Assembly (NCBI RefSeq): GCF_014837155.1 | Contig: NZ_JACYHA010000006.1 | Span: 154,568-218,567 of the forward strand | Direction of reading: 5' to 3' | Length of the DNA stretch: 64,000 bases | Source: Litchfieldia stipae | GTDB lineage: Bacteria; Bacillota; Bacilli; Bacillales; Bacillaceae_L | Shown: positions 46,963-57,388 of the stretch, one piece after another | How positions within the stretch are numbered: the stretch's first letter is position 1 | Layout of the letters: each line of letters starts with the position of its first letter | The notes under the pieces: model-generated | Databases searched by the model: none | What the model saw: the letters and a program-made list of their open reading frames with translations, nothing else | Told to the model about the DNA's origin: nothing | Program-made: the position numbers and the translations under genes

Positions 46963-47805
46963 TTACTCCCCCTTGTTCCCTACATTGAAGCTTATATCTA
47001 ATGATTTAACTGAATGTGTTAATGCCCCTAAAGAGATATAATCTACCCCAGTGTTTTGATAAGCAGATAGCATATCGATTGTGATTCCGCCTGATGCTTC
47101 TGTCTTAATTCCTTCTGGAACGAGCTGAACAAATTCCTTCACTTCGTCTGGTGTACGATTATCAAACATAATGACGTCAACCTTTGCTTCAATTGCTTCA
47201 AGGACTTGTTCTTTCGTTTCTGTTTCAACTTCGATTTTGACCATATGACCTAGTTTCTCTTTCGTAGCGTTTACTGCGTTCATGATTGACCCAGCAAACG
47301 CGATATGATTGTCTTTAATCATGACACCATCATAGAGGCCAAACCGATGGTTATACCCACCACCACAGGTTACAGCATATTTTTCTAGCATCCGTAAGCC
47401 AGGTGTCGTTTTTCGCGTATCACATATCCTTGTATGAGTACTATTTAGTGAATTTACTGCACGGTGAGTGAGTGTTGCAATTCCACTCATTCGCTGTAGC
47501 AAATTTAAAATCACACGTTCTCCTGTCAATAGCTGCCCCATTGGTCCTTTTACAATTGCAATGACCTCGCCTTTTTCAACAAATTCCCCATCTTTTTTGA
47601 ATAATTGAACATCAATTGAAGAATCTAAGAGAGCATAACCAGCTGGAATAAGCTCAATCCCTGCTAGAATTCCGTTTTCTTTTACAATCATTTTTCCTTC
47701 GCCTATCATGGTCCGTGGAAAGATAGCTTCACTTGTTAAATCACCTTCCCCTATATCTTCAATAAAAAACTGTTGCAGCATTTGAGTTAATTTGATTCGA
47801 TTCAT
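46963..47805 (-). CDS. nadC: Nicotinate-nucleotide diphosphorylase (carboxylating)
   Basis: The product is 280 aa. Motifs: [52 protein letters not shown] and [29 protein letters not shown]. It turns quinolinate and PRPP into nicotinate mononucleotide. Its start, with AGGAGTG upstream, lies within the last 47 nt of nadB, so the two overlap in different frames. Confidence 0.97.
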   Translation of the reverse strand: MNRIKLTQMLQQFFIEDIGEGDLTSEAIFPRTMIGEGKMIVKENGILAGIELIPAGYALLDSSIDVQLFKKDGEFVEKGEVIAIVKGPMGQLLTGERVILNLLQRMSGIATLTHRAVNSLNSTHTRICDTRKTTPGLRMLEKYAVTCGGGYNHRFGLYDGVMIKDNHIAFAGSIMNAVNATKEKLGHMVKIEVETETKEQVLEAIEAKVDVIMFDNRTPDEVKEFVQLVPEGIKTEASGGITIDMLSAYQNTGVDYISLGALTHSVKSLDISFNVGNKGE

Positions 47806-49378
47806 TTATTTCACTCCTAACTAAGGATTGATCAACCGTGAACATAACTTGGTTGTTATGTCTAATAATTTCATTGTTTTGCCATTTGTCTAATGACATT
47901 GGATAGTCACTTCGAAAATGACCTCCTCTACTTTCTGTTCTTACTATGGCTGATGTAATGATTAACCAGCTTGTAGTTAACATATTAATGACCGCCACTT
48001 CTTCTTTTGTCCCTTTAATCAACGGTCCCTTCAACCAATGAGGTGAAAGATATTGCTCTACCCAATTTTTCACAAAAGTGAGGCCGTTCAAATCACGTTC
48101 AATTCCAACATAAGTTGTCATCATCTTTTGGATTTCATTTTTTTCTGGTAAATCTGCTTTAAAAGGTTTAATGTCCCTCACGGTATTTAAATGGGATGAG
48201 ATCGTTTGATTGTGTTGTTCAAGAATTACTTGTGCGAGGTTATGACCAAAGACTATTCCCTCAAGTAATGAATTACTAGCTAAACGGTTAGCACCATGAA
48301 CACCAGTACACGCAACTTCACCAACCGCATATAAACCAGGAATTGAGGTCTCACCTTTTGTATTGGTCTTAATTCCACCCATCATGAAATGAGCACCAGG
48401 TGCAACTGGAATTAGCCCTTTACTTAAATCAATCCCCGCCTCTTCACATATTGAGGTAATCGTCGGAAATCGTTTATCAAAGTGAGGGATCATAGATATA
48501 TCTAGGTATACATTTCTCCCTTGACTTCGTTCGTATTGAATCGCACGTGCGACAACATCCCTTGGTGCCAGTTCAAATTGTTGATGAACGCCTTCCATAA
48601 ATCTGTATCCTTGATCATTTATTAAAGTGGCCCCTTCGCCTCTTACTGCTTCTGAAATGAGACCTTTATTTCCATTAGCTGTATATAGCAGTGTTGGATG
48701 GAATTGAATGAATTCAAGATCAGAAAGCTCAGCCCCAGCTCTAAAAGCAATACTTAATCCGTCACCTGTCATTCCTTCTGCATTAGAAGTCACCTCATAT
48801 AATCCACCACAACCGCCTGTTGCTAATATGACATGTCTTGCAATATAGTTCTTAACTATACCGTGTAAGTCTATTGTGGTAATACCTGAACATTGTCCAT
48901 TCTCTAGAATGAGGTCAATGGCCATTTCTTGTTCAACAAATGTAACCTTTTCTTTAAGCTGATGAAGCATAAATTCCACAAGTAATTTACCAGTGGCATC
49001 TCCTCCTGCATGTAAGATGCGATTGCGATTATGAGCACCCTCTTTGCCTAAATCAATCGTACCGTCTTCTTTTTGATCAAAGATCATTCCCTCTTCAATT
49101 AGGTTCTGAATTCTGATTGTTCCATCCTTCACAAGTTGCTTAACAGCACTGTCTTTGTTATGGAAACAACCTGCCACAATCGTATCGTGATAATGATCCT
49201 GCCAATCGTCATGTTGATCAATGACTGCAGCTACTCCACCTTGAGCGAGCATTGAATTACTATCTTCTAGCCTTGATTTTGTGATAATCATCACATTCTT
49301 ATGTTTACAAAGCTGCTTTGCAGCTGATAAGGCAGCAATCCCACTTCCGATAATTACTACATCAGTAAAAGGCATCAT
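47759..49378 (-). CDS. nadB: L-aspartate oxidase
   Basis: The product is 539 aa. FAD-binding GSGIAALSAAKQL, substrate-site HNRNRILHAGGDATGK, and GLYAVGEVACTGVHGANRLASNSLLEG are typical of the fumarate reductase/aspartate oxidase family. It oxidises L-aspartate to iminoaspartate for NadA. The last 15 or so codons overlap nadC, giving a longer tail than needed. The gene diverges from nifS across an operator-bearing region. Confidence 0.96.
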   Translation of the reverse strand: MMPFTDVVIIGSGIAALSAAKQLCKHKNVMIITKSRLEDSNSMLAQGGVAAVIDQHDDWQDHYHDTIVAGCFHNKDSAVKQLVKDGTIRIQNLIEEGMIFDQKEDGTIDLGKEGAHNRNRILHAGGDATGKLLVEFMLHQLKEKVTFVEQEMAIDLILENGQCSGITTIDLHGIVKNYIARHVILATGGCGGLYEVTSNAEGMTGDGLSIAFRAGAELSDLEFIQFHPTLLYTANGNKGLISEAVRGEGATLINDQGYRFMEGVHQQFELAPRDVVARAIQYERSQGRNVYLDISMIPHFDKRFPTITSICEEAGIDLSKGLIPVAPGAHFMMGGIKTNTKGETSIPGLYAVGEVACTGVHGANRLASNSLLEGIVFGHNLAQVILEQHNQTISSHLNTVRDIKPFKADLPEKNEIQKMMTTYVGIERDLNGLTFVKNWVEQYLSPHWLKGPLIKGTKEEVAVINMLTTSWLIITSAIVRTESRGGHFRSDYPMSLDKWQNNEIIRHNNQVMFTVDQSLVRSEINESNQINSNAATVFY

Positions 49379-49400
49379 GTAAGCCCCCTATACTCATTAA

Positions 49401-49426
49401 GTGTCTTGACACCTATATTTACACAT
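49401..49426. promoter_or_regulatory. Putative NiaR operator between nadB and nifS
   Basis: GTGTCTTGACAC is a perfect palindrome followed by CTATATTTACAC, in the 144-bp region between the divergent nadBCA and nifS-niaR genes. NiaR (encoded two genes away) represses both arms in response to nicotinate in B. subtilis. The match to the known box is from memory. Sigma-A-like boxes for both directions overlap (TTGTCA on the minus strand; TGCTAGAAT on the plus strand at about 49464-49472). Confidence 0.5.
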
Positions 49427-49525
49427 ATCAACCTAAATGACAAGACTTTTTTTATTTCAATAATCTGCTAGAATTTATGTATTGGTGCCTGTCACCACCC
49501 GTTTTTTGTCGAATGGAGGTCTATG

Positions 49526-50653
49526 ATGATTTATTTAGATTATGCAGCTACAACTCCTATGAGTGAGCAAGCTATTGAAGTGTATAGTGAAGTCGCAAAA
49601 AATGTTTTCGGAAATACAAGTAGTTTACATGACATAGGCACAAAGGCTAATTCACTGTTAGAACATGCAAGAGCTGAGTTAGCTTCATGTATAAATGGAA
49701 TGAAGGATGGGGTTTATTTCACCAGTGGAGGAACGGAATCGAATCATTTAATTCTTGAAACCATTATCAGATCCTATCAAGGGAAAGGAAACCATATTAT
49801 TACAACTAAGATCGAACATTCCTCTATCATTAATTTCTTTAACAAGCTAGAACAAGTTGGATATGAGATTACTTATCTTCCCGTTGATACCAATGGAAAA
49901 GTAAATATAGCAGACCTTGAACAAGCAATTAAACCAACAACGATTCTAGCTTCGATTCACCATGGTAATTCAGAAATCGGAGTAATCCAGGATCTCGAAG
50001 CTATCGGTAAGCTTCTAAAAGAACATTCGATTATCTTTCATAGTGATTGTGTGCAAACATTTGGTAAACATCCAATTGATGTGGTACAACTGAATCTAGA
50101 TGCTATTTCTATCTCAAGTCATAAAATCTATGGTCCCAAAGGAGTAGGTGCAGCTTTTCTACATCCTGCTGTTCATTGGAAACCGATTTATCCAAATACG
50201 ACTCACGAGAATGGCTTTCGACCTGGTACAATCAATTTACCTGGAATTGCAGCTTTCGTTACTGCAGCCCAGCAGATATGTGAACAGATGGAATTTACTC
50301 AGAACAACTATAAAGAATTACGTGAGCATCTAAAACAAGGCCTAACCTCTTTAGAAGACAATATCGATATCATTGAAAATTCTACTCATCAACTGCCACA
50401 TATTGTTGGATTGTGTATCAAAGGCATAGAAGGTCAATATATGATGTTAGAATGTAACCGATATGGCCTTGCGATTTCTACTGGTAGTGCATGCGCGGTA
50501 GGACAACAATCCCCTTCCAAAACGATGCTAGCCATGGGCAAAACAAGAGAGGAAGCAAAACAATTTATCCGATTATCCTTTGGAAAATCAACGACATTTG
50601 AAATCATTGATCAAGTGATTACAATCTTCAAAAACAGTGTAATAGTGAAATGA
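49526..50653 (+). CDS. nifS: Cysteine desulfurase (NifS-like, NAD pathway)
   Basis: The product is 375 aa. PLP lysine in SISSHKIYGPKG, His in SIHHGNSEIG, catalytic Cys in STGSACAVGQQSPS. In B. subtilis the homologue next to nad genes supplies sulfur to the NadA Fe-S cluster. The second ATG (49526) is used, 6 nt from GGAGG. The gene forms an operon with niaR, divergent from nadBCA. Confidence 0.93.
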   Translation: MIYLDYAATTPMSEQAIEVYSEVAKNVFGNTSSLHDIGTKANSLLEHARAELASCINGMKDGVYFTSGGTESNHLILETIIRSYQGKGNHIITTKIEHSSIINFFNKLEQVGYEITYLPVDTNGKVNIADLEQAIKPTTILASIHHGNSEIGVIQDLEAIGKLLKEHSIIFHSDCVQTFGKHPIDVVQLNLDAISISSHKIYGPKGVGAAFLHPAVHWKPIYPNTTHENGFRPGTINLPGIAAFVTAAQQICEQMEFTQNNYKELREHLKQGLTSLEDNIDIIENSTHQLPHIVGLCIKGIEGQYMMLECNRYGLAISTGSACAVGQQSPSKTMLAMGKTREEAKQFIRLSFGKSTTFEIIDQVITIFKNSVIVK

Positions 50654-50669
50654 AAGTAGGTGACAATCT

Positions 50670-51203
50670 ATGAAGGATAAAAAAATATTAGGTGAGGAAC
50701 GTAGAGATTTCCTGTTAAATCTATTAAAAGAACGAAGAGAACCAATTACTGGTGGTGAGCTTTCTTCCAAAACAAATGTAAGTCGGCAAATCATTGTCCA
50801 AGATATTTCATTGTTAAAGGCTCGAAATGAGCCAATTATTGCAACGAGTCAAGGTTACCTTTACCTCTCACAAGGTCAAGAGCAGCTACATCAACGAGTA
50901 GTAGCTTGCTTTCATCAGCCAGATCAAACTGCCGAGGAGCTGAACCTGATTGTTGATAATGGGGTAACCGTCAAAGACGTAATTATTGAACATCCTGTGT
51001 ACGGTGATTTAACTGCTTCGATTATGGTAAGCAACCGGAAGGAAGTTGAACAATTTCTCGAAAAAATCAACAAAACAAATGCATCTTATCTATCGCAGCT
51101 AACGGATGGGACTCATTTACATACTTTAGAAGCTGATTCACAAGGTAAGCTAGAAGCGGCATGCAAAGCCCTTAGTAAAGCAGGCTACCTCATCGAATCA
51201 TAA
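50670..51203 (+). CDS. niaR: NAD biosynthesis transcriptional repressor NiaR
   Basis: The product is 177 aa. An HTH_11 domain (about 8-60: RRDFLLNLLKERREPITGGELSSKTNVSRQIIVQDI) is followed by a 3H domain (about 75-172), whose His residues in CFHQPDQ, EHPVYGDL and THLHTLEAD coordinate metal and nicotinate. It represses nad genes. It follows nifS by 16 nt. Confidence 0.92.
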   Translation: MKDKKILGEERRDFLLNLLKERREPITGGELSSKTNVSRQIIVQDISLLKARNEPIIATSQGYLYLSQGQEQLHQRVVACFHQPDQTAEELNLIVDNGVTVKDVIIEHPVYGDLTASIMVSNRKEVEQFLEKINKTNASYLSQLTDGTHLHTLEADSQGKLEAACKALSKAGYLIES

Positions 51204-51223
51204 AACAAGGCAGCCTAAAACAA

Positions 51224-51266
51224 AAAAAGAAGCGATTCCCTTGTTAAATGGGAACAGCTTCTTTTT
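51224..51266. terminator. Bidirectional terminator between niaR and pheA
   Basis: AAAAAGAAGC-GA-TTCCC and GGGAA-CA-GCTTCTTTTT form an interrupted stem with A and T runs on both sides. Confidence 0.8.
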
Positions 51267-51273
51267 GGTTACT

Positions 51274-52128
51274 TCAGAAATATGGATAACTACCTAGCAC
51301 CTTCACAGAGCAGCCTAGTGCCTCTAATTCTGCTATGGCTCCTGGAATTAATACATCATCTATTTGTTGTTCTATATCAATAATGAAGAAATAATTACCT
51401 AGCCCTGTTTTCATCGGTCTTGACTCAATTTTTGATAGATTTAACTTACGCCAAGCAAATGCCGATAATACTTGATGTAGAGCCCCCGCTTGATCAGAAG
51501 GCAAAGTAATCATTAAGGTTGTCTTATATCCCAATGTATGGAGACCTTCAACCTCAAGAGCTAATGTTGATTTATGTAGAACAACAAATCGAGTGTGATT
51601 GTTATCAAAGTCATGAATATTATGTCGCGCAATATTTAGCCCATATTCAGGTGCTGCAAGCTCATTAGCAATGGCTGCAATCGGTTGATCTGGATGTTTA
51701 CTCACGTATTCAGCCGCTGCTCCAGTACTAGTCATATACTCAATTTTTGCTTGAGGACATGTCTTATGTAGGAATTTATGACATTGAGCAATCGCATGTG
51801 GATGTGAATATACACGCTCAATCGCTTCTAGGTTGTTATGATATGTAGGGTGCACCATCAAGTGCTGACGAATCGGTATGACAATTTCCCCGACAATTCT
51901 AAGTGGTTGTTCATGAATTAAGTAATCTAATGTTAAATTAACTGAGCCTTCAATCGTATTCTCTAAAGGTACAACCGTTGCATCTACCTCACCCAATTCA
52001 GTTGCATCTATACATGATGGAATCGTATCATACGATTTACGAAGACTATTTGGAAAAAATGTTTTTACCGCTTGCTCAGTAAATGTTGCACTTGGACCAA
52101 GATATCCGATTAATTCTAATTCTTTCAA
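51274..52128 (-). CDS. pheA: Prephenate dehydratase
   Basis: The product is 284 aa. Prephenate dehydratase domain (about 5-190) with IGYLGPSATFTEQA, VPLENTIEGSVNLTLDYL, TSTGAAAEYV and HNIHDFDNNHTRFVVL (TRF motif). A C-terminal ACT domain with LSKIESRPMKTGLGNYFFIID binds phenylalanine for feedback. The start is TTG at 52128 after GGGGAGGAAGGG; an upstream in-frame ATG sits inside pheB. It follows pheB by 16 nt. Confidence 0.95.
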   Translation of the reverse strand: MKELELIGYLGPSATFTEQAVKTFFPNSLRKSYDTIPSCIDATELGEVDATVVPLENTIEGSVNLTLDYLIHEQPLRIVGEIVIPIRQHLMVHPTYHNNLEAIERVYSHPHAIAQCHKFLHKTCPQAKIEYMTSTGAAAEYVSKHPDQPIAAIANELAAPEYGLNIARHNIHDFDNNHTRFVVLHKSTLALEVEGLHTLGYKTTLMITLPSDQAGALHQVLSAFAWRKLNLSKIESRPMKTGLGNYFFIIDIEQQIDDVLIPGAIAELEALGCSVKVLGSYPYF

Positions 52129-52144
52129 ACCAACCCTTCCTCCC

Positions 52145-52603
52145 CTATGCGCCTGTACCAAGGATGTCTACCTTGTCCACAAATTCTAGACGTTTCAGTT
52201 TGGAAATCAAATCTGTAATTTCCATAGACATTCCCGAAGTATTTAGTGATAATGTAACATTTGCTTTCCCTCTTAGTGGTATGGTTTGGTGGATGGTGAG
52301 CACATTACATCCCGCCTGCGCCACAATAGATAACAATTCTGATAAGGTGCCAGAGCGATCCTCTAAATGGAAGAATAACGAGATAATTTGCTCCTTTACC
52401 ATCGCATGAAAAGGAAAGACGGTATCACGATATTTATAAAATGCACTTCGGCTTAAATCTACCTGCTGCGCGGCAATCGCGATTGAATCTGCTTTGCCAC
52501 GTTCTAACAGCTCTTTGGCTTCAAGTGTTTTTCTAATCGCTTCTGGCAATACATCTTCTCTAACAAGATAAAACTTCTCATCTAAATTATTTTTAGTTGT
52601 CAT
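52145..52603 (-). CDS. pheB: ACT domain protein PheB
   Basis: The product is 152 aa. The N-terminal half (about 1-70) contains an HTH-like [25 protein letters not shown], and the C-terminal half (about 75-150) is an ACT domain ([26 protein letters not shown]). B. subtilis PheB has the same build and place between obg and pheA. Role unclear, presumably amino acid-responsive. ATG at 52603 follows GGGGAG. Confidence 0.88.
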   Translation of the reverse strand: MTTKNNLDEKFYLVREDVLPEAIRKTLEAKELLERGKADSIAIAAQQVDLSRSAFYKYRDTVFPFHAMVKEQIISLFFHLEDRSGTLSELLSIVAQAGCNVLTIHQTIPLRGKANVTLSLNTSGMSMEITDLISKLKRLEFVDKVDILGTGA

Positions 52604-52682
52604 GCTTCTCCCCACCCCTTTAGGACGACAATAACCAAACCACACGTAACAATTGATAACACGTCAGTTCCCCTCTGACGCT

Positions 52683-53975
52683 TTATTCTACAAATTCAAA
52701 TTCAAATTCTAATAACTTAACCGTATCGCCATGCTTTGCACCTAGCTCACGAAGTGCATCATCAATACCCATCCCACGCATCTGTCTTGAAAAACGTTTA
52801 ATCGATTCATCACGTTCTAAATTCGTCATCTTGAATAGCTTCTCAATCTTATCACCAGAAATAACAAAAGCACCTTCATCATCTCTTGTAATTTTGAAAT
52901 CACTTTCTTCTTTTTCATGACGATACATAACACGTTTAGAAGCTTCATCTTCCTCAACAATTTCAAGTGGAAACTCTGGTGTTGTTTCAATCAAGTTAGC
53001 AATTGTAAATAATAGATCTCTTAACCCTTGGCGAGTGATTGCAGAGATTGGGAAAATCTGAACCTCTTCATCCCCTAATTTCTCTTTGAATGCTTTAAGG
53101 TTGTCCTCTGCTTCAGGAATATCCATCTTATTTGCAACAATAATCTGCGGTCTTTCCGTTAAACGAAGATTATATTCCTTCAATTCTGCATTGATTGTTA
53201 AGTAATCCTCATATGGATCACGACCTTCTAATGCAGACATATCAATTACGTGAACAATAACACGCGTTCTTTCAATATGGCGTAGAAACTGATGTCCTAA
53301 CCCTATCCCTTCATGTGCACCTTCGATTAATCCTGGAAGATCGGCCATGACAAAGCTTCGGCCATCCTCAGTTTCAACAACTCCAAGGTTAGGAACAATC
53401 GTTGTGAAGTGATACTCCCCTATTTTAGGCTTAGCTGCCGATACAACTGAAAGAAGCGTTGATTTACCTACGCTCGGAAATCCTACAAGTCCAACATCTG
53501 CTAACACCTTAAGCTCAAGTTGAATTTCACGTTCTTGGCCTGGTTCACCATTCTCTGATATTTCTGGAGCTGGATTTGCAGGAGTAGCAAAACGTGAGTT
53601 TCCTCTACCACCACGTCCACCTCGAGCAATAACTTTGCGTTGCCCATGCTGAGTTAAATCAGCAATAACTTCCCCAGTATTTATATCTGTAACAACGGTA
53701 CCAGGTGGAACCTTAACAACCATAGGTTCAGCATTTTTACCGTGTTGATTTTTTGACATTCCATGCTCTCCGCGCTTTGCCTTGAAATGGCGTTGATAGC
53801 GGAAATCCATTAATGTACGGAGTCCTTCTTCTACTTCAAAAATGACGTCGGCACCTTTTCCTCCGTCTCCACCAGCGGGTCCACCCATTGGCACATATTT
53901 CTCACGACGATAGGCAACAATTCCGTTCCCTCCATCGCCACCTTTTACATACACTTTGACTTGATCGACAAACAT
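52683..53975 (-). CDS. obg: GTPase Obg
   Basis: The product is 430 aa. Glycine-rich OBG fold (about 1-158: [18 protein letters not shown]), G domain with [27 protein letters not shown] and SAIT, and the C-terminal OCT domain (about 350-430). It takes part in 50S maturation, stress response and sporulation initiation; co-occurrence with spo0B upstream is as in B. subtilis. Confidence 0.97.
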   Translation of the reverse strand: MFVDQVKVYVKGGDGGNGIVAYRREKYVPMGGPAGGDGGKGADVIFEVEEGLRTLMDFRYQRHFKAKRGEHGMSKNQHGKNAEPMVVKVPPGTVVTDINTGEVIADLTQHGQRKVIARGGRGGRGNSRFATPANPAPEISENGEPGQEREIQLELKVLADVGLVGFPSVGKSTLLSVVSAAKPKIGEYHFTTIVPNLGVVETEDGRSFVMADLPGLIEGAHEGIGLGHQFLRHIERTRVIVHVIDMSALEGRDPYEDYLTINAELKEYNLRLTERPQIIVANKMDIPEAEDNLKAFKEKLGDEEVQIFPISAITRQGLRDLLFTIANLIETTPEFPLEIVEEDEASKRVMYRHEKEESDFKITRDDEGAFVISGDKIEKLFKMTNLERDESIKRFSRQMRGMGIDDALRELGAKHGDTVKLLEFEFEFVE

Positions 53976-54005
53976 AATTTCCCTCCGGTCTAATCAGCAT
54001 CCACA

Positions 54006-54542
54006 TTAAATTAAAGCAATCGTTACTAGTAATTCATGAGGATGCACCTCATATTCCATTAATTGAATTTGATCTAACTCTTTCGTTTTTTCGAGTGAAT
54101 CAGTAATCACTTCTATATTGTTTATTATTCCACTAAAATCAAAAAGAAAACGAACTTCTTCTTCGAACAATTCAATCGTAATCAATAATTGATTTTCTCC
54201 ATTTACCTCCGTACAGCCTTCAATTAATTGAAAGAATTGCTCACACCAAGCTGTCATGCTTACATCATAGCTTGATAAATCACGTGCATCTCCAATCACT
54301 TCAAATTCGATTGGAAATTTGTGAGTTTCCCAATTATACGTCATCAAAAAAGCGGCTAAGGTTTCAAGCTGAAGGTTCGTAAGTCTAGCCTCATTTTGAG
54401 TTTCAATCACAATTTCATCAATAATTTCTTTAACACGATCATATTTAGAAAGAGCTAGATTCCCTTTAATTAATTGTATTTTATTCAACCAATCATGCCT
54501 AGAATGCTTAAGAACTTCTACAATACTCCAATCCTTCATCAC
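54006..54542 (-). CDS. spo0B: Sporulation initiation phosphotransferase Spo0B
   Basis: The product is 178 aa. The N-terminal helical hairpin holds the phosphorylatable His (about 16) in LKHSRHDWLNKIQLIKGNL. The C-terminal half is a degenerate GHKL-like domain without ATP-binding boxes, as known for Spo0B. It relays phosphate from Spo0F to Spo0A. It precedes obg by 30 nt. Confidence 0.93.
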   Translation of the reverse strand: MMKDWSIVEVLKHSRHDWLNKIQLIKGNLALSKYDRVKEIIDEIVIETQNEARLTNLQLETLAAFLMTYNWETHKFPIEFEVIGDARDLSSYDVSMTAWCEQFFQLIEGCTEVNGENQLLITIELFEEEVRFLFDFSGIINNIEVITDSLEKTKELDQIQLMEYEVHPHELLVTIALI

Positions 54543-54725
54543 GATTCCCCTAATAATCCATAATCTTTTTATGTATTAACACACCAGTGGCCAAGCAAAA
54601 CACAGTAAGTTAGCCCACGTTTTTCTCTAAAATTATAACAGACCTTATGTGAAATTACTATTAAAGAAAGCATTAGGATACCTCAAGGAAGAACAATTGG
54701 ATGTCTGTATACATTTAGGCAAAAA

Positions 54726-54755
54726 GAAAACTCTAACCTAGCGGTTAGAGTTTTC
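54726..54755 (-). terminator. Terminator of rplU-prp-rpmA
   Basis: GAAAACTCTAACC and GGTTAGAGTTTTC form a perfect 13-bp stem with a 4-nt loop, followed on the minus strand by TTTTT, 6 nt past the rpmA stop. Confidence 0.88.
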
Positions 54756-54761
54756 AATGAA

Positions 54762-55067
<306 letters not shown>

Positions 55068-55397
55068 TTAGTTTGTAATTTTTATATATTGTCCATAATC
55101 TCTTTCAATTGTCTCTAATGATATGAGCATACCTTCAAGAAGCAATTGTACCTTCTCTGCGATTTCTTGCTTTAAATCAGCAGGAATTTCGCAGCGGAGA
55201 AAGCCGCCTTTACCACCTTGCTCAATGCCTGGAACAACACCTGTTAGAGCTTCAATAGCATTGACTGTTCCAAATGAAACAGCTGATGCACCTGCACAAA
55301 CAATATCCTGTCCACGCTTTGCAAAGTTGGCATGTCCACTCATCGTAAACGACTCAATCAATCCATTTGGTGATCGTGTAATCGTTACTTTAATCAT
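55068..55397 (-). CDS. prp: Ribosomal-processing cysteine protease Prp
   Basis: The product is 109 aa. Catalytic His and Cys are in SGHANFAKRGQDIVCAGASAVS. It removes the L27 N-terminal extension. It is encoded between rplU and rpmA, as in other Firmicutes (ysxB). Confidence 0.95.
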   Translation of the reverse strand: MIKVTITRSPNGLIESFTMSGHANFAKRGQDIVCAGASAVSFGTVNAIEALTGVVPGIEQGGKGGFLRCEIPADLKQEIAEKVQLLLEGMLISLETIERDYGQYIKITN

Positions 55398-55407
55398 CCA
55401 TTAACCC

Positions 55408-55716
55408 TTAAGCGTTGATCTTTTCGATCACAACTTTAGTGTAAGGTTGACGGTGACCTTGCTTTTTACGGTAGTTCTTTTTCGCTTTATATTTGAAAAC
55501 AACGATCTTCTTAGCGCGACCTTGTTTTTCAACTTTAGCTGTTACAGTTGCACCTTCAACAACAGGGCTTCCAACTTTAACGTTTTCGCCACCAACGAAT
55601 AATACTTTGTCAAAAGTAACTGTTTCACCTTGCTCTCCGTTTAATTTCTCAACGTAGATTGCTTGGCCTTCTTCAACTTTGATTTGCTTACCACCAGTTT
55701 CAATAATTGCGTACAT
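55408..55716 (-). CDS. rplU: Ribosomal protein L21 (bL21)
   Basis: The product is 102 aa: [32 protein letters not shown] and [18 protein letters not shown]. The start is fixed by AGGAGGTG upstream and by the conserved N terminus; a longer open frame upstream is the leader RNA. First gene of rplU-prp-rpmA. Confidence 0.98.
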   Translation of the reverse strand: MYAIIETGGKQIKVEEGQAIYVEKLNGEQGETVTFDKVLFVGGENVKVGSPVVEGATVTAKVEKQGRAKKIVVFKYKAKKNYRKKQGHRQPYTKVVIEKINA

Positions 55717-55729
55717 AATTGCACCTCCT

Positions 55730-55835
55730 ATATTTCTAAGACTCGCCATCGTCAGGTGCTTCAGATTACAATAGTCCTCTAAAAACTTAATACCTGGTCT
55801 GTGCGGTTGTAGCATGGGTGCTACAAACAATAACA
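55730..55835 (-). promoter_or_regulatory. L21 leader RNA
   Basis: The roughly 105-nt leader upstream of rplU has a GTAGCA...TGCTAC hairpin and conserved-looking blocks GACCAGGTATTAAG, TAGAGGACTATTG and AGCACCTGACGATGGCGAGTC. This resembles the ribosomal L21 leader family of Firmicutes, thought to mediate autoregulation by L21. Confidence 0.75.
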
Positions 55836-55841
55836 TTACAA

Positions 55842-55870
55842 ATATTATCATACGACTACTAGAGTGTCAA
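55842..55870 (-). promoter_or_regulatory. Sigma-A promoter of rplU-prp-rpmA
   Basis: TTGACA (55865-55870), a 17-nt spacer and TAATAT (55842-55847) on the minus strand, just before the L21 leader. Confidence 0.8.
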
Positions 55871-55890
55871 TATAAAATTATGTTAGACAA

Positions 55891-57345
55891 CTATAATAAA
55901 CGACTCTTCACTTCAGCCTTTGAACCAATGTGTCGAATTAGATATCCTTGTTCAAGATTAATTCCTTCAGTTACATGAACTGATAGCTGACTAATTTCTT
56001 CAAGCAATACATGTTTATTCTCTTCATCAATAAACTTCTTCAATTCAGAACTCACTTCAACCCATACAGCCTCAGCATCTGATCTCAGAAATTCAATTAG
56101 TTCTCTTTCTAATCGATAGAAATAGCTACTGGCACTCAGAACCCGCCCAGTCGATTCACAGGGTGAACAGTCAGAAAGCAAGATTTCTTGTAGACTATGC
56201 CTTGTTCTTTTTCGTGTAACTTCTACAATTCCCAGTCTTGTAAATCCATACACCGTTGTCTGGTTCTGATCCAATTTTGCGATTGTTTTAAAAGCACTAA
56301 TCACCTTTTCTCGCTCACTTGGATTCTTCATGTCAATAAAATCAATCAGGATCATTCCGCCGATATCCCGAAGCCTCAATTGTCTTGCAATTTCCTTTGC
56401 AGCTTCGATATTTGTGATAAAGGCTGTTTCTTTTTGACTAGCCTTCCCTTGGAATTTCCCTGAATTAACATCAATGATCGTACATGCTTCTGTTTTCTCA
56501 ATGACAATATATGCTCCATTTGCAAGAGTTACGACCTTATTTAGCGCCTTTTCCAGTTCAATTTCCAGCTGATGACTTTGAAATACATTTTCTTTACCAG
56601 AGTATCGTTCCACTTTCCCACCTATTGTCTTACGCAAATACTGATACATCTCAAAGTCATCTACGATGATTTCATCTATTGAATCCACTGAAATTTCTTG
56701 AAGAAGCTTTTGAACAAAGGTCTCAGCCTGATATAGAAGAGCTGGTTTATTTGTTAATTTTTGTTGCTTCAATATCGTTTTGTAGATATCTCTTTGCTTA
56801 TTCAGTTCTGCAAGTACTATCTCTTGCGTTTTGCCCTCACATGCGGTTCGAAAGATTACCCCATCTTCTTGCTGACATTCTTGCTCTCCAAATTGCTTCC
56901 ACTTCTCTCTTTCAGCCTCATCCTTCAGTTTCCGACTAACAGAAATTGATCGATCAAGTGGCAAATAGACAAGCATTGCCCCAGGTATTTCGATCACTTC
57001 TGTTAGCTTCGGGCCTTTGTCACCGACCCCTTCTTTCACAACCTGGACCAATACCTCCTGCCCTTGATGAGCGAAGCTTGAGATACTTTTAGATTGTTTC
57101 TGATTTTGATGATTACGTTTATATGATAAGAGCTGGTCACGATGAAGATAACCACTTTTTCCAGTACCGATATCTACAAAAGCTGCTTGAATCCCCGGTA
57201 ACACATCAGTAATCCGTCCTACGAAAATATCCCCCACGCTCTCCCTTGTAGATGGCTGTTCAATTCTAAATTCAACTACTCTTCCATCCTCAATCAATGC
57301 CATTCTTTTTTCACTAGTTTGTACATTTAATACCAATTTCCTCAA
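55891..57345 (-). CDS. rng: Ribonuclease E/G family endoribonuclease
   Basis: The product is 484 aa. An S1-like domain (about 25-120, VGDIFVGRITDVLPGIQAAFVDIG) precedes the catalytic domain with TIIDVNSGKF and LIDFIDMKNPSEREKV (Mg2+-binding Asp residues), and the zinc-link cysteines in SDCSPCESTG. It cuts single-stranded AU-rich RNA, including rRNA precursors. B. subtilis lacks an RNase E/G but many other Bacillaceae have one in this position beside spoIVFB. The TTG at 57345 gives a normal N terminus (RKLVLNVQTSEKRMAL); the start is uncertain. Confidence 0.9.
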   Translation of the reverse strand: MRKLVLNVQTSEKRMALIEDGRVVEFRIEQPSTRESVGDIFVGRITDVLPGIQAAFVDIGTGKSGYLHRDQLLSYKRNHQNQKQSKSISSFAHQGQEVLVQVVKEGVGDKGPKLTEVIEIPGAMLVYLPLDRSISVSRKLKDEAEREKWKQFGEQECQQEDGVIFRTACEGKTQEIVLAELNKQRDIYKTILKQQKLTNKPALLYQAETFVQKLLQEISVDSIDEIIVDDFEMYQYLRKTIGGKVERYSGKENVFQSHQLEIELEKALNKVVTLANGAYIVIEKTEACTIIDVNSGKFQGKASQKETAFITNIEAAKEIARQLRLRDIGGMILIDFIDMKNPSEREKVISAFKTIAKLDQNQTTVYGFTRLGIVEVTRKRTRHSLQEILLSDCSPCESTGRVLSASSYFYRLERELIEFLRSDAEAVWVEVSSELKKFIDEENKHVLLEEISQLSVHVTEGINLEQGYLIRHIGSKAEVKSRLL

Positions 57346-57388
57346 TTGATTACAGCCCCACTTTGCTTCATTTGCTAACAATTATACC

